Assembly (NCBI GenBank): GCA_037178675.1
Contig: JAYMGJ010000701.1
Coordinates: 1-42,951, forward strand
From: Scleroderma bovista
Lineage: Eukaryota > Basidiomycota > Agaricomycetes > Boletales > Sclerodermataceae
Length of the DNA: 42,951 bases
Direction of reading: 5' to 3'
Position numbers and translations under genes: made by a program. The notes beneath the pieces were generated by a model. That model had not been told where the DNA came from. It saw only the letters and a program-made list of their open reading frames with translations, and made no database searches. Positions 10,391-21,626 of the stretch are shown here, one piece after another (position 1 is the stretch's first letter; each line of letters opens with the position of its first letter).

Positions 10391-12208
10391 CTAGTCAACT
10401 ATCATATTGTCCCCCTCCACTTGAGACTCCGTGATGGCAACATCAGGTGGAGTGATGGTGATCGCCGGCATGCGAGACGCCAGGACCAGGTCCCAGCAGG
10501 TGGCAGATCCGGGAGAGGAGTCCGATGGTGCAGACGGAGGTGCTGGAGAAGGCAGGTGTGTAGGGCCAGGAGAAGCTGTAAGCTCTCTGACCATAGTAGT
10601 CTGTGCCAGATCCAGTGGGCTGAGTGACCGGTTACCATGTGGACATGGAGGGGCACTCAGGGACGGAGCGTGGTCCAACAAATGGTGGTCCGACGGAGTG
10701 CCCGGCGACTGGGACGGAGTGCTCGGTGGATGGGACGGAGTGCCTAGCGAATGGGATGGAGTGCCAGGCGAATTGGACGGAGTGTCCTGCATCTCCTGCG
10801 ACACACCCAGATTGGTGGCGACAAGCCTCCTCAACTCCTCGACGATGATGGTGAGTGAGCCCACATGCTCACGGACATTGGCAAGCTCCTTCAGCGTGCC
10901 GGCATGCTCCCTCCTAACCAGAAACAGCTCTTCTTCAACGTGCTGCAAACGCTCCACGTACGTCATGGCAGGGCTGTCACCATCGGTGGTGGTGAGTGGG
11001 TCGGGCGATGAAACACTCGGGGTACCCTGGGCCCGCTTGGGGAGCCATGTTGGTGGATCTATGTATACTTCAGCGTAGTCTAGTGAAATCCTGAATTTGA
11101 ACAAAAAAAAAAAAAGAAAGAGACTCACTTTTTTTCGATGCTCAGGGGGTTTTTTGGGTTGCAGGTGTGGATGGACCAGGGGTGGCAGTTGTACTCGGTG
11201 CTCGCCGTCACTTGGAAACACGGGGGGCTGTAGTTTCAGGAGCCTTAGACGACTCCGGCGATGCAGAGTGACGATGTCCGGGAGACCGAGCATGTGACCG
11301 TGCCCGTGACCGTGCCCGAGACCGTCCACGGAGTTCAGACACCAGGCTACATTTGGCCTTTCCACGGTTGCAATACCAGCATGCCCGCCCAGGTTTCACT
11401 GGGCAAGCCCTACCTGCTCTCTTGCACCGTTCGCACCGGTCCTCGTCGGGAGCATGTACAAATCCAGTCGGTGGGGCCATTGGGCCATCCATGGCCGTTG
11501 AGGCAGGAGTCGATGTCTCAGCATCGCTGTTGACCGATGCCGCCGACTTCACCGACTTCGACCGTCTCCGTGATTTTCTCCGTCCACGGGTACTAGTGCC
11601 GTCGACCGTCCGGGATTGTGTACGGCCCCGGCCGCCTGTATCGTTCCCATCTTCACTGGGGCCTGGCATTGGACCTGGCAAATCTGGTTCAACTTCCTCT
11701 TCCATGCTTACCTCCTTCTCTTTCACCACTGGCAATGCCTTCCCCTTCCCCTTCTCAAACTGCTCACCATTGGCCGATCGTTCACGGAGCTTGTACCACC
11801 GATGGTTCTGGAACTCGGCATCCGTCACGTTGCGCATGGGCTCCCATAAAGGCCACTTCTTCGTCTGCCGAACAATCGCCGGGTTGGGCATGAATCGTTC
11901 CGCTGCCATAACATGCGTTGGCATGACGAAGCCGGCAGGGAGGTCTTCAACCACGGCTTCCACTAGTTTCTAGAATATAGTTAGCATTTGGCTGACATGT
12001 ATCTTACACCACTTACCACCTGATTCCATACAATATCCACCACTTTCCACCAATACACCGTGTCATTTGTTGTCTTGAGTCCGTCCGTGTAGGTAGTGAT
12101 CTGTTGCGCGGCGTTCTGGACAACACGTTCCGCATTCAGAGAGGCGATGGAGGTTTGGTCTGCCCCGTCGAGAATGGAGACGTTGGAGGAGTTGGTGGGA
12201 TTAGACAT
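10391..12208 (-). CDS. KDZ cargo A: cysteine-cluster, RS-rich, coiled-coil protein (549 aa)
   Basis: Function unknown. The model has three exons (12208-12017, 11969-11212, 11090-10391) with introns of 47 nt (GTAAGT...CTAACTATATTCTAG) and 121 nt (GTGACG...TTCAG) that keep frame throughout. The N-terminal third contains an aromatic block (YWWKVVDIVWNQV, then NHRWYKLRE). Two cysteine triads follow, CERCKRAGRAC and CWYCNRGKAKC. Their spacing, CX2CX6CX7CX2CX6C, is compatible with a Zn2Cys6-like zinc site. Next come an Arg-Ser run (RSRARSRARSHARS), a probable coiled coil (ERLQHVEEELFLVRREHAG to LRRLV) and a Ser/Pro-rich tail of TPSH-type repeats. A nuclear, DNA-binding accessory protein is a reasonable inference. 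It is the first gene after the left repeats and is divergent from cargo B. Confidence 0.72.
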
Positions 12209-12693
12209 TGAGATGAACTATGTGAACGGGAACGATGCGGAGTAATGGGTGAGTGGTTCGGAAACGGTGCAGATAATATGACACTCGGGATGCTTACATA
12301 AACACTTCCCGTGTATGACACAAACCCTGATCGAGTACAATAGAGTTTGATGGAAATACAGCTACCGCATGTGGACGGAAATACAATGCCAACAGGACAT
12401 AGATCCTGTGTAACAATGAGGACCGTGCATTGAAAGTGTATTTGCAATATTGATCGAATCAAATATTCCGGCCTGCCTGGCTGTTCACAAACCACTCCGG
12501 CATCATATTCGGTTGCTTGATCTGCCGTGTGGAACTCTAAGCTATGTCCGCATTGTCTCACCCGTTTCTACCTAACTAATTATCACCATTAAGCCGGGGA
12601 CGTCGATTATATAACGGTAAACCTAACTGGCCACACCGTACCCCATCCCTCCCCGATTCTTTAAACCCTGCCGCAATCCCATCCATATCGGTC
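12209..12693. promoter_or_regulatory. Divergent intergenic region between KDZ cargo genes A and B
   Basis: This 485 bp stretch separates two genes transcribed away from each other, so it should hold both promoters. I see no clear TATA box or repeated operator, and no coding frame worth calling. Confidence 0.4.
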
Positions 12694-14057
12694 ATGTACC
12701 CTGCCAAAGGAAAGAAGACCGTTCGGTTCACCGACAAGAGCCCAATGAAACGCAGTAAGTATTTCTCCATTGAATGTAAATGTAAACTTACATGGAACAG
12801 TTATTTTGCCCGCGCTATCTGAGAGCGCCTCCGTTGTAACGGAAACAGAGGGAGACAGTGCAATGGAAGTGGACCATTCGCCCGTAACAGCTTCTCCATG
12901 GACACTTGGACCCCCACCCCCGTTGGGTTCACCATGCTCGGCACCTTTGAATATGCCAAGTACCGATTTCCCGCCAGCAGCACCGTCCTGCACCACACCA
13001 GAGCCTCCCTGCCATTCCCGATCACCAGCAACGTTTCAATTCACTACAGGGCCTCAACCGGATGTCGGCTCTCCACCACCCGATTTGTTAGCATTTTCCA
13101 GTGGACCAGGACCTGCGGTCAGTTCACCACCGTCTACACCGTCAACTCGAACACCCTGGAGCCAGTTGGATCTAGCCCCACCCATTTGTGCATCACCACC
13201 GACAATGCCGTCTACCCCTTCCGGCTCACCCATCCGGGCCATGTTTCCGCCAGTACCACTGCCCTCCACCTCTTCCCACTCACCCTTCCAGACCATTTGG
13301 CCACCGCCACCACTAAAGCGCTCACCTACATCTAGTCCAAAGCGATACCCGAACCTTGGCTCACCGGATCAAGAACATCGATTCTTCACTCCGGTACCGC
13401 CACCATGCAAATCGCCTACACGTATGTCCAGTGGATTTAACTGGGTTGAGTCACCGTCACCAAGTTCTGTTCATTGCCGCATGGACACTCCGGATCCCAT
13501 TCTCAACACCAGATGTGGGTCACCTAGGCAACTAGCTGACAGCCCAGCACACAGTGTTGATATGTCCGAGACGGCGGTGCAACCATGTCCGTCAGTCATA
13601 GCAGAAGGATCACCGGTCGAAGTGGGGGATGGTACGGACCGTGATCTTCTTCCATTTGAAGTGCTAATGTGCTTGCAGATAAGTGGTATAGGGAGCTATC
13701 AAATCTTTCCCGGCGAGCACTCAGGGAACAAAGTGCACGGGACCCACGGTCCGCATGTAAGTACTCCGTTATCTATGGTTGATCATCTTATTCATGCCAG
13801 CAGTGCAAAGGGCATGTGGGATCACGGCAAGCGTGATGGCTCCGAGCCGGCCACCACTCCATCCCTGCCACGACGGCATTTTGATTGCCGCCCATTCTTC
13901 ATATGCCAACACCATGGTGGATGCCACAGACAGATGGATGGACCTGGTGGAGAAGTACAGGGCATGGTCACGGTTTAGGATGGCGTTGGACCGTTTGGCT
14001 ACAAATGCCGTGCCGGACCCGGAAGAGTTAGTAAACTTAGATCCTGATCTACTGTAG
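12694..14057 (+). CDS. KDZ cargo B: proline/serine-rich protein (408 aa)
   Basis: Function unknown. Four exons (12694-12754, 12801-13631, 13679-13756, 13801-14057) join in frame across introns of 46, 47 and 44 nt; the second intron has a textbook branch site (TGCTAAT) 12 nt before its CAG. The N-terminus is short and basic (GKKTVRFTDKSPMK). The middle ~270 residues are Pro/Ser/Thr rich and probably disordered. The C-terminal ~110 residues look folded and helical (WYRELSNLSRRALREQ, later TDRWMDLVEKYRAWSRFR) and end DPDLL. The last intron offers two acceptors 3 nt apart (CAGCAG), so one residue may be alternatively included. The gene is divergent from cargo A and tail-to-tail with cargo C. Confidence 0.72.
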
Positions 14058-14224
14058 TAAAGACATTATTTATAAATATTCTGCCGCTTCCGCAACTGTA
14101 GTGTAAGTTCTCAACCGGACAGACTTGTCCTTGGGGGTCGGCATTCATGAAAGATTGTAGAAATATGATGCTATTTTACAACCCACGGAATTGTGAACAG
14201 AATACAAATAAATCTAAGCGACCC

Positions 14225-16713
14225 CTATTTTTTCCTCTTTCCTTGCGGCGGTGTTAGCACATTATGGTCGGGAGGAAGGGGTGTTCTGCGGGAACGTTTG
14301 GAATGCCGGAGTGCCTCATTAGTTACCTCTGATGAGGTGGTGCCATTGTCCTGCACACGCTTTTGCGGCACAGTGGATTGGCACCGGCTATCCTTGTTCA
14401 AGGGATGTGACCCACTGGATGAGCTGCCTTTCACAATACCGGAACCTTCAGACATGGCTACATTTGTTAGTGTGAGTGCCCAGACTGTACCAGCAACATT
14501 TACCCACCATTGGAATTAAGTGGGACAGTTGCATTTGCAACTCCGGAACTGGTCTGCGGTGCCGACCCATCAGACATGGTATTTTTTTTTACTATGCAAG
14601 TATATCAGTCGACCATATTTGTTACTAAATATATCATACATATTGATTTGAGTCGGGGCTTTGGTTTCGGTGGGCCATGTGAAACATCATTGGTTCTATT
14701 CGGTGGACGCATCTGTGGGATTGACTGTGTTGTTGATGGATGTCCTCCGGCACCAGATCCTTCTGCTGATTGGTTCCGGCTAATATTGAGAACCATTGGT
14801 ACACAAAAAAATATATCAACTTACTGTGTGGCTTGTTAATGGTGTAAGGTCCCGACATTGCCGGGAGAATTTGTGCTTGATGAACGGTATTTGCTGTGGG
14901 AAGGAATGAGTGTCAAATCTATTTGAATCCATCCACATACCGGCCGTGGGTGTAGTTCCATGACCACCTATTGCCTGCTGCCCTTCGAGTACCTCCTCAT
15001 CACTCTCATGGGTTGCCTCTGCGAACGGTGTTTGTTTGCGTTGCGCTTGTCCACCCTGGGCCAAATTATTCCTATTGTTTGGTCTGGCAAGTACACCGGA
15101 ATCATTGTCAATACCAGGACTCTCGTCCTCACTGGTTTCTGCATTGTATATCAGTTATAGATGCTCTATCCCAATATAATCCTACCTGGTATTGCCTTTT
15201 CCGGGCGCTTCCCAAGACTTTTGGCGGATTGACGCCGCACCGGCATCGACTCCGTATTTTGGTCGCTCGCCGGTTCGTCGGTCACCGGATTGCACATGGT
15301 CCCATCAATGTCTTTCCACTTTTTGAACCTAAAAATATCATGCGGAGTAGCCTGCTGCCGACGGCGCCAAAACTGCAATATGGCAGTAACCTGGGCATAT
15401 GTCAGCCTGGTAGGTTCCTTGAAGGGAATCTCTGCCGGGAAGTACCGGCGGGAGATGTAGACCCCCGGACTTTCAGTGATACTTGACCAAGGCACAGTGG
15501 CCTTGTTGCGGCCAGATGCCTTACCTGTGGACGCATTAGTGGCAAATTGCAGATTGTAATTTATTTACAATAGTGGTGAGTGAGGAATGTCCGGATTAAA
15601 TCCTTTTTTTCTTGGGCACGCATGTCAAGTATGTTTGGAAGTTGAGCGGTATCATCGTCCAGCATAGGAAGAGTGATTGCTGGCCGTTTCTGACCCTTTT
15701 GTGCCTTCTTCCTTGAAGGCCGGTCTTCGGCTTCAGATTCGTCACCTTGATCCTCGCTTTCAACACCGAATGCATCCCGGGCATAGCCTAACCAATGCTT
15801 TTCAATAATTTTCCCATCTGGAAATGCCTTTCCACCATCGAGGGTGTCGTTAAAATCATGTCTGCATATTGTGAGTCCAGTAGTGGCAGCTACAGAATGG
15901 TCACTTACATGGTAGCCATCGCCTCTCCATTGCAATCCTTCCATGCCATCATCACTACCACTCGGGCACCACACTTCTGCCACATCTGCTTGGCAAATGC
16001 CCGGGAGTACTCACGGCCCTTTTTCTCCGCAATCCTAAATGCCATTAAACAAACAATCTGATAACCTGACAAGAAATACTCACTCGGCCTGTACCTCTGG
16101 CGGAGCCTTGGTATTGTTCCACTCTTCTGCAAGGTGGGCGGCCTCTTCCAATTCCGTTTTGGTCAAGTTTTTTAACACCCTGGTCACACCCTGCTGATAG
16201 GCCGCAATCATAGCATGGCTCCCCATGTTGATCCCTTGCTTCTCAAGCTCCTGTTGGATCTCTTCCTTCCTTTGATACTTGACCACCTCACGGACCGTCC
16301 ACTTCTTCCCCCACTTTACAGAGCCCTTGCGGGCCCGGCTACGGCTGTGGTTCTGCAACCAGTCTTTGATGGCCTACAACTCTTGTAAGCACATGCTGGC
16401 CGTGCAAGTTGAATTGTATATTGCTCACCTCCTTTTTAGTATTCCATTCCACCACATCGATGTATTCATTGTCTGGGAGGTCCTTTATCCGCTGTCGTGC
16501 CCGCTGTGTGACTGGCCTCCGTCTATCACCCTTCAAAGTGGCCCACTCCTCCAGATATTCTTTCAGGATGTTGACCTCTTCGGTCGTGAGTCTGGGTGCA
16601 TTTTCTTCCTCTGGAATTCCAGGCCCGTCCACCTCATCTTCCTCTGGCTCATCTGATCCATCCATATCGTGGAAATATTCCGAGTCATAGGCATCATCGA
16701 CATTCAAGGACAT
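14225..16713 (-). CDS. KDZ cargo C: 10-exon acidic/helical protein (~672 aa)
   Basis: Function unknown. Predicted exons: 16713-16429, 16373-16084, 16034-15909, 15861-15569, 15524-15186, 15138-14941, 14893-14825, 14779-14640, 14553-14508, 14457-14225. Introns are mostly 44-55 nt with GTRAGT-like donors; exons 6-9 are the least certain. An in-frame ATG at 16809 could add 32 residues. The N-terminus is very acidic. A conserved-looking block follows: DWLQNHSRSRARKGSVKWGK, then WTVREVVKYQRKEEIQQELE, then MAWKDCNGEAMAT and HDFNDTLDGGKAF. The C-terminal half is low-complexity and ends in a basic PPQGKRKK that may serve as a nuclear signal. From memory, similar hypothetical proteins recur in Agaricomycete genomes, but I cannot confirm a family. 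The gene is divergent from the transposase (331 bp between starts). Confidence 0.68.
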
Positions 16714-17043
16714 GGTGAACGTTGTAGAGTAGGGTATATTTTGAATTGAAGAACTTTGCACCGATGGCCTCTTCGCTACTTTGTTGATTGGAATTCCCTC
16801 GATCATCACTTAAAGTTCCAGCCATACTGCTTTTGGTTAAATGTGGTCCCGGTTGGTTGGTCAACTAACCATATTGGGCCAGATCTTTCGCCTATCTACA
16901 GATTGCTTCCTATATATGGCAATGTGATGACAGGTTCCTGATCGCTCTTCGGTTCTCAGATCCACATGCAATCACGATTATCTATCACAATTTCTACCCA
17001 TTGCCTGCAAAAATCCTGCTGCAATCGTATTGAGCACTCAGTC
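16714..17043. promoter_or_regulatory. Divergent promoter region, cargo C / KDZ transposase
   Basis: 330 bp lie between the two start codons. There are AT-rich patches (for example CTATATATGGCAATGTG near 16909) but no assignable motif. Shared regulation of transposase and cargo C would follow from this arrangement; that is inference. Confidence 0.4.
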
Positions 17044-20000
17044 ATGGTCAAGTCAACAATAATACCAGTGGGCCCTTCAACCCCTGTGACCCTTGTGACT
17101 TGGAAGTCGGTGCAAACTACTAGGGGAACTAAAGAGAAGATGGTGAAGGTCACCCCAAGAAAGAAAGCTCGATATGCGAACCCAAAAAATAATGTCACTC
17201 CTACTAGGGCTGGCTCTGCATCCATGGAGCAATCCGGTCTCTTTCCAGATGATGATGGATATCCATATATGGATGATGAGCCATCTACAAGAAGATTCCA
17301 AATGCCAAAAAATCAGGTGTGATTTTAATGTGGTACTGTGCAGGCCATTTCATCCCAATAGTGTTATAGAACAGTTATCTTCGGGATTGGTTACCCCATA
17401 AGCTGAAATATCTCACTGTGCTCCTCGACAGAGAGGCCCCCCCCATACCAAGGCTCTGTATTTTGTGTGCAGGAGATGGGACCTACAGGTGCACTGAATG
17501 TGCTCACAGACCGGTGTTTTGTACATCCTGCTGCAGGACCCAACATAGATTGATACCATTCCACCGGATTGAGCAATGGAATGGAACATTTTTCCAGGAA
17601 TCATCCCTGAGGCTGGTGTGTCATACCTTTCTCTAGTTATGGTTGGTGGTTAATGGTGCCGAAGGCTGGTTTGGTGGTGCATCTTGGGCATGGTGGAGAA
17701 CCATGTCCAACAGGTGGATACATGGACAGGGGTCAGCCAAATGACATTGAAGAAGATTGGGAAGATCTTGAGGAGCATGGGGGACCCCCCCATCTGAGTG
17801 CACCATCGGACCGAAGTTGCCTGACTGTGGTACATACGTCCGGAGTTCATTTCTGTGATGTCAGGTATTGTAGCTGCCCAGGATGTGAGGACCCACATCT
17901 TCAATTGGCCCAGGCCGATCTCTTTCCAGCCACCACCAGGCAGCCCAGGACAGCATTCTCCTTTCAAGTACTAGATGACTTTATCAGAGACAATGTGGAA
18001 TGTGGGACCTCCGCAATGAATTACTACAGCAAGCTCCGGAGAAACACATCCAATGCGTTCCCTCATCTGGTCCCTGTGAGCCAGTATCACTATTCCCTTC
18101 TTTCGAATGCTCATATAAGCCAATTGGAAGGACCGGTATCGGGAACTGCTTAGAGTATCCCGGATATGGAGGGTCTTGAAGCTGTTGAAATGGCAAGGGT
18201 TCCATGAAGGCTCCCCTGATCCGGGGCCGGGCGAGCTGGTTCTTTTCTGCCCAGCATGCCCGCAACCTGGTGTCAATATCCCATCTGATCAAGAGGTCAA
18301 TCTCACCAAGTAAGGCATTTTGTGGTTCATATATTATCCATCGGCTTACAGTTCCGGAAGTTGGATATTTACAAGAACTATTGTGATGGATGGTAATTTC
18401 AAGGCCGAACACATGAAACCCAAGAATTCCGATCAAGAGTTATGGCTGATGGATGGAAGGGGTTATATGGTCACATCGGACAGGTATAAGCAATATCTTA
18501 TCACCACACCGAATCCAGTGGAGGTATGTGAAAGTTTGGAAATGTGGGGTGGTGCACTGCTGATGGCCGGGCCAGCGGTCCGATTGCAACAACCACCGGG
18601 CAGTGAACCAGGCAAATGCACAGAGAAACCAGTTGGCAGCAACCGGCATTGGGGGATGTGCATGTGCAAGACATGGATGTTTTATTCCCCATGCCATGGT
18701 GGACTTTCAAAAGGGGGAACAGTATGTTATATGGTATCAGATCTACTCGAAACCTTACTGGCATTTAGACAGGTGAACATGGATTATGCCTTGGTGCATG
18801 CGGTCCGGCATGCCATGGATCCACAACAACATGTGATAACATTTTATGATATCAATTGTCAATACAGCAAAAACCTGGCGCGGCGGCTGCAAGCAAACAA
18901 TTTTATTTCTTTACCGGAGGGTCTACAGATTAGGCCAGGCATTGGGCTCTGGCATGTCCATGGTCACCAGACAGAATGCTTTGCCCGGTATGCTCCTAAT
19001 TTTATTCCCGCAGCGGGCCGTGTGGATGGAGAGATAATGGAAACCTTGTGGTCCTCCCTTAATGTGGTCTCCCCTTCTGCTCGGGGAATGGCAACACCCC
19101 ATAGACAGGAGTTGCTAGATTTCCAAATGAATGACAGCAATTTCTTGAAGATGGTCCGCATGCGTAAGTGGTGACAATGCCATGGTGAAATGCCGGACGG
19201 GGCTTACATTTCCACAGCTTTGGTTCTCAAGAAAAAGCTACTAACCGCCAGACGGTCATTGGAATTAGTTGCGGAGTCCTTTGCCACGTTGGACAATGGG
19301 GTTCCACCAGAGGTCCGTCAGAAATGGGAACATCAGGAGACAGTTGCTTTGGCCAATAGAATTGTGGATCCAAAGGCAATGGATATTTTTGAGGTTCAAC
19401 TAGAGAAAGGTGAGCACCTACAGACCTTATGGATTTGGTTGACCTTAATGTTCAAAGCACCGACAACAAAATCTATTGAGATCAACCTGATAGCCCGGCA
19501 GGGGGAGGACTGTTGTCCACGTGGATCAGCCACATGGATAGCAAAGGCATTGAAGGTGGAAGAAGCACAAATTGTGCTTGCCATAGACTCTCGCCGGAGC
19601 CGTTCCGGCATGACAGAAACTCAAAGACTTTCAATGGTCCGCCGCCGTGACCGGTTGCAGTCCCAGATTACCGGGATCATGGAGTGCGCAGCAAGATTCT
19701 TTGGGGACAACTCCGATGATCTTCTTCAGCTCGCCGGTCAAACTCCAGAGGATACAGACAATGGGTATGATGGTAATGATCCTTTTTTGACACCAACAGT
19801 GGAAAATGCAGACTTAGTAGTGCTACCACTGCCATCCTATGTGGGCAAGGACCACTTTCAAAGGTTCGGGGTCGGTGGGGTAGTGGACCAGGAGCTGCAC
19901 CTCCGGCAGGGGCAGGCCAATGATGCATTGCATGAACTCCGGCTGGCACTTGCAGACAAGGCTGTCATCTTCCGGACGGATGTTAGGCATGCCTCAAACT

Positions 20001-20554
20001 ACAGTCGAAATACCAGGGCCTGGGGCAGGGTTGCGAGCACAGAAGCTGTTGTGCAACGGCATGCCGCCATATATCGCAGGTGCCGGACACAAATGATTGT
20101 ATTGGGAGCCAGTCAGGAGATCTTAAGCCGGTACCAGGAGCTATGTGAAAAAGACTTGAGGGTGAGTACTGCAATTGCCGACCCAAATGCAAGAGGTCAT
20201 CGGGATGATACATTGGCATGGTTCTGGACCATGGATGTACCCCGGGATACTGCAATGAATAATTGGATGTCCGAATGTCTGTGCTCTATTATAATGCTGC
20301 CATGCCTCTGACACTCACTACTTTATCTAGTTTACCGTGTTCATTGGTTAAGAACAAAGGCACTCCGGGACAGGTGGCAAGAGGAGGTCCAATTACTCAC
20401 CTGTGAGGCCGATTGGACACAGGGGTTTTTCTCTGCACGGGTTGAATTTTGGTCCGGCCGGAGATCAGCAGGTGCAGCAGCAGGCAATGCCGGATTAGCT
20501 TGTTATGCAGCCAGACAGTGTCAAATGTATGAGCGATTGCATTCACTCTGCTGA
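17044..20554 (+). CDS. KDZ transposase with CxC2 cysteine cluster (1018 aa, 10 exons)
   Basis: DDE/RNase H-fold transposase expected to cut and paste this element. Exons: 17044-17316, 17370-17615, 17665-18075, 18131-18309, 18352-18523, 18576-18721, 18769-19163, 19218-19409, 19458-20276, 20331-20554. All introns are 42-55 nt and the frame is unbroken. The basic N-terminus leads into the cysteine cluster typical of KDZ proteins (C121-C147: CILCAG ... CTECAHRPVFCTSCC), then HLGHGGEPCP and YCSCPGC. The core has CPACPQPGVN, VMDGNFKAEHMK (Asp383), CNNHRAVNQANAQ, FYDINCQY (Asp503), GLWHVHGHQTECFARYAPNF and VDGEIMETLWS (Glu564/Glu567). The C-terminal part includes DPNARGHRDDTLAWFW and FYRVHWLRTKALRDRW. 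The ninth intron uses a weak GTCTGT donor. The gene is convergent with cargo E 80 bp downstream. Confidence 0.93.
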
Positions 20555-20634
20555 ATGAAATGGCACCACAGCTTCACCATATTCCCATACAAAGTTACAT
20601 TGAAATAAATATATGTACCGGCCACTATCCCAGG

Positions 20635-21417
20635 TTATTGCTTTTTTGGCCGGGCCACCGATCCGACCCATGCATCCATCAACTCTTCCTTCATCTCGGG
20701 AACCTCATCAAACAGTGCCAGCCGGTCTTGACAAAATTGCATCACCGCATGAGATTTGTCGATGTCGGACCTTATCTCCCGCAAAGTCACATCACACCAG
20801 CGGATCATTTGCTGGAGTGATTCAGGTGGCATTTTCTCCATGTTGAATAACAGTGGGAGGCCATCCGTGCCATCCTGGGATCTGGTGAACAAAAACGAAG
20901 TAAAGATTTGATTGTGTTACCTGAACTGTGGGGAAGAAAAGCTCGGCCTCTTGCACCATCTCCCCAATTGACCGGCAGTCATACCCTTCCGGTAAGCTTC
21001 GGCCATCCACCCACCAGGTGTTTGGCATCACACCGGTTGTCCGAATTTGAGCTTCAGCTGATTTTACCTGGAATATGTTGAGGTCCCTTATATGCTGCAA
21101 TAATCCATCTTCTGACACATTTCCGGGGGTTACTGCATGAAGGATAATGTTTGCGGCATGCGGAACATGCATGACGGACCCCAGGGAACTTGAGGATGCA
21201 AGTAGGCGTTCCAGCACCCTCTACACCTTGTTTAACCGGAAGGTTCCAAGACAAATTAGCCACATACCACTTCCAGCTGCACATGCCGAAACCAATTTGC
21301 CGGCGGTTGCATAGACTGTCTGGCCGATTGCTGGATGGCATGGGAAAACCGCCGAAATCGCATGCCGATGTATTGCAAGGCTAGGGAGATTTGATATGGA
21401 GTTATATCAGTAGCCAT
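20635..21417 (-). CDS. KDZ cargo E: small helical protein (230 aa)
   Basis: Function unknown. Exons 21417-21268, 21220-20921 and 20874-20635 give exactly 50, 100 and 80 codons, with introns of 47 and 46 nt, all phase 0. The second intron uses an acceptor 7 nt beyond a first CAG, which the frame requires. The N-terminus has an aromatic/basic helix (YIGMRFRRFSHAIQQSARQ). The middle contains NTWWVDGRSLPEGYDCRSIG. The C-terminus is helical (PPESLQQMIRWCDVTLREI to MKEELMDAWVGSV). No catalytic motif is recognised. It lies head-to-head with the TET/JBP gene (209 bp apart) and tail-to-tail with the transposase, so it may share a promoter region with the dioxygenase. Confidence 0.68.
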
Positions 21418-21626
21418 GGTGATTAATTGCCACCGGACCCTGCTGGTGAGGCTTATATACATCAGCCAGACCCACATTCTCACGGTGTGCCCGGTGGCAT
21501 TGTCCGTCAATGGCATTGTGGAGTTTGAAATCGATGCTGGGCACAAATGATCCATTGTGTAAAAATATGTGGCTTCCTATCTTATGCAGATTCACTGTGC
21601 AATAACCAAAGTATATTTTCATTTGA

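Noticed and set aside
11091..11211. Frameshift in cargo A near 11208
   Set aside because: A 121 nt intron with donor GTGACG at 11211 and acceptor at 11091 restores the frame, so no indel is needed.
12801..13335. Alternative frame at 12898-13335 as a separate gene
   Set aside because: It overlaps cargo B exon 2 in a second open frame; the cargo B frame joins correctly across three introns and this one does not.
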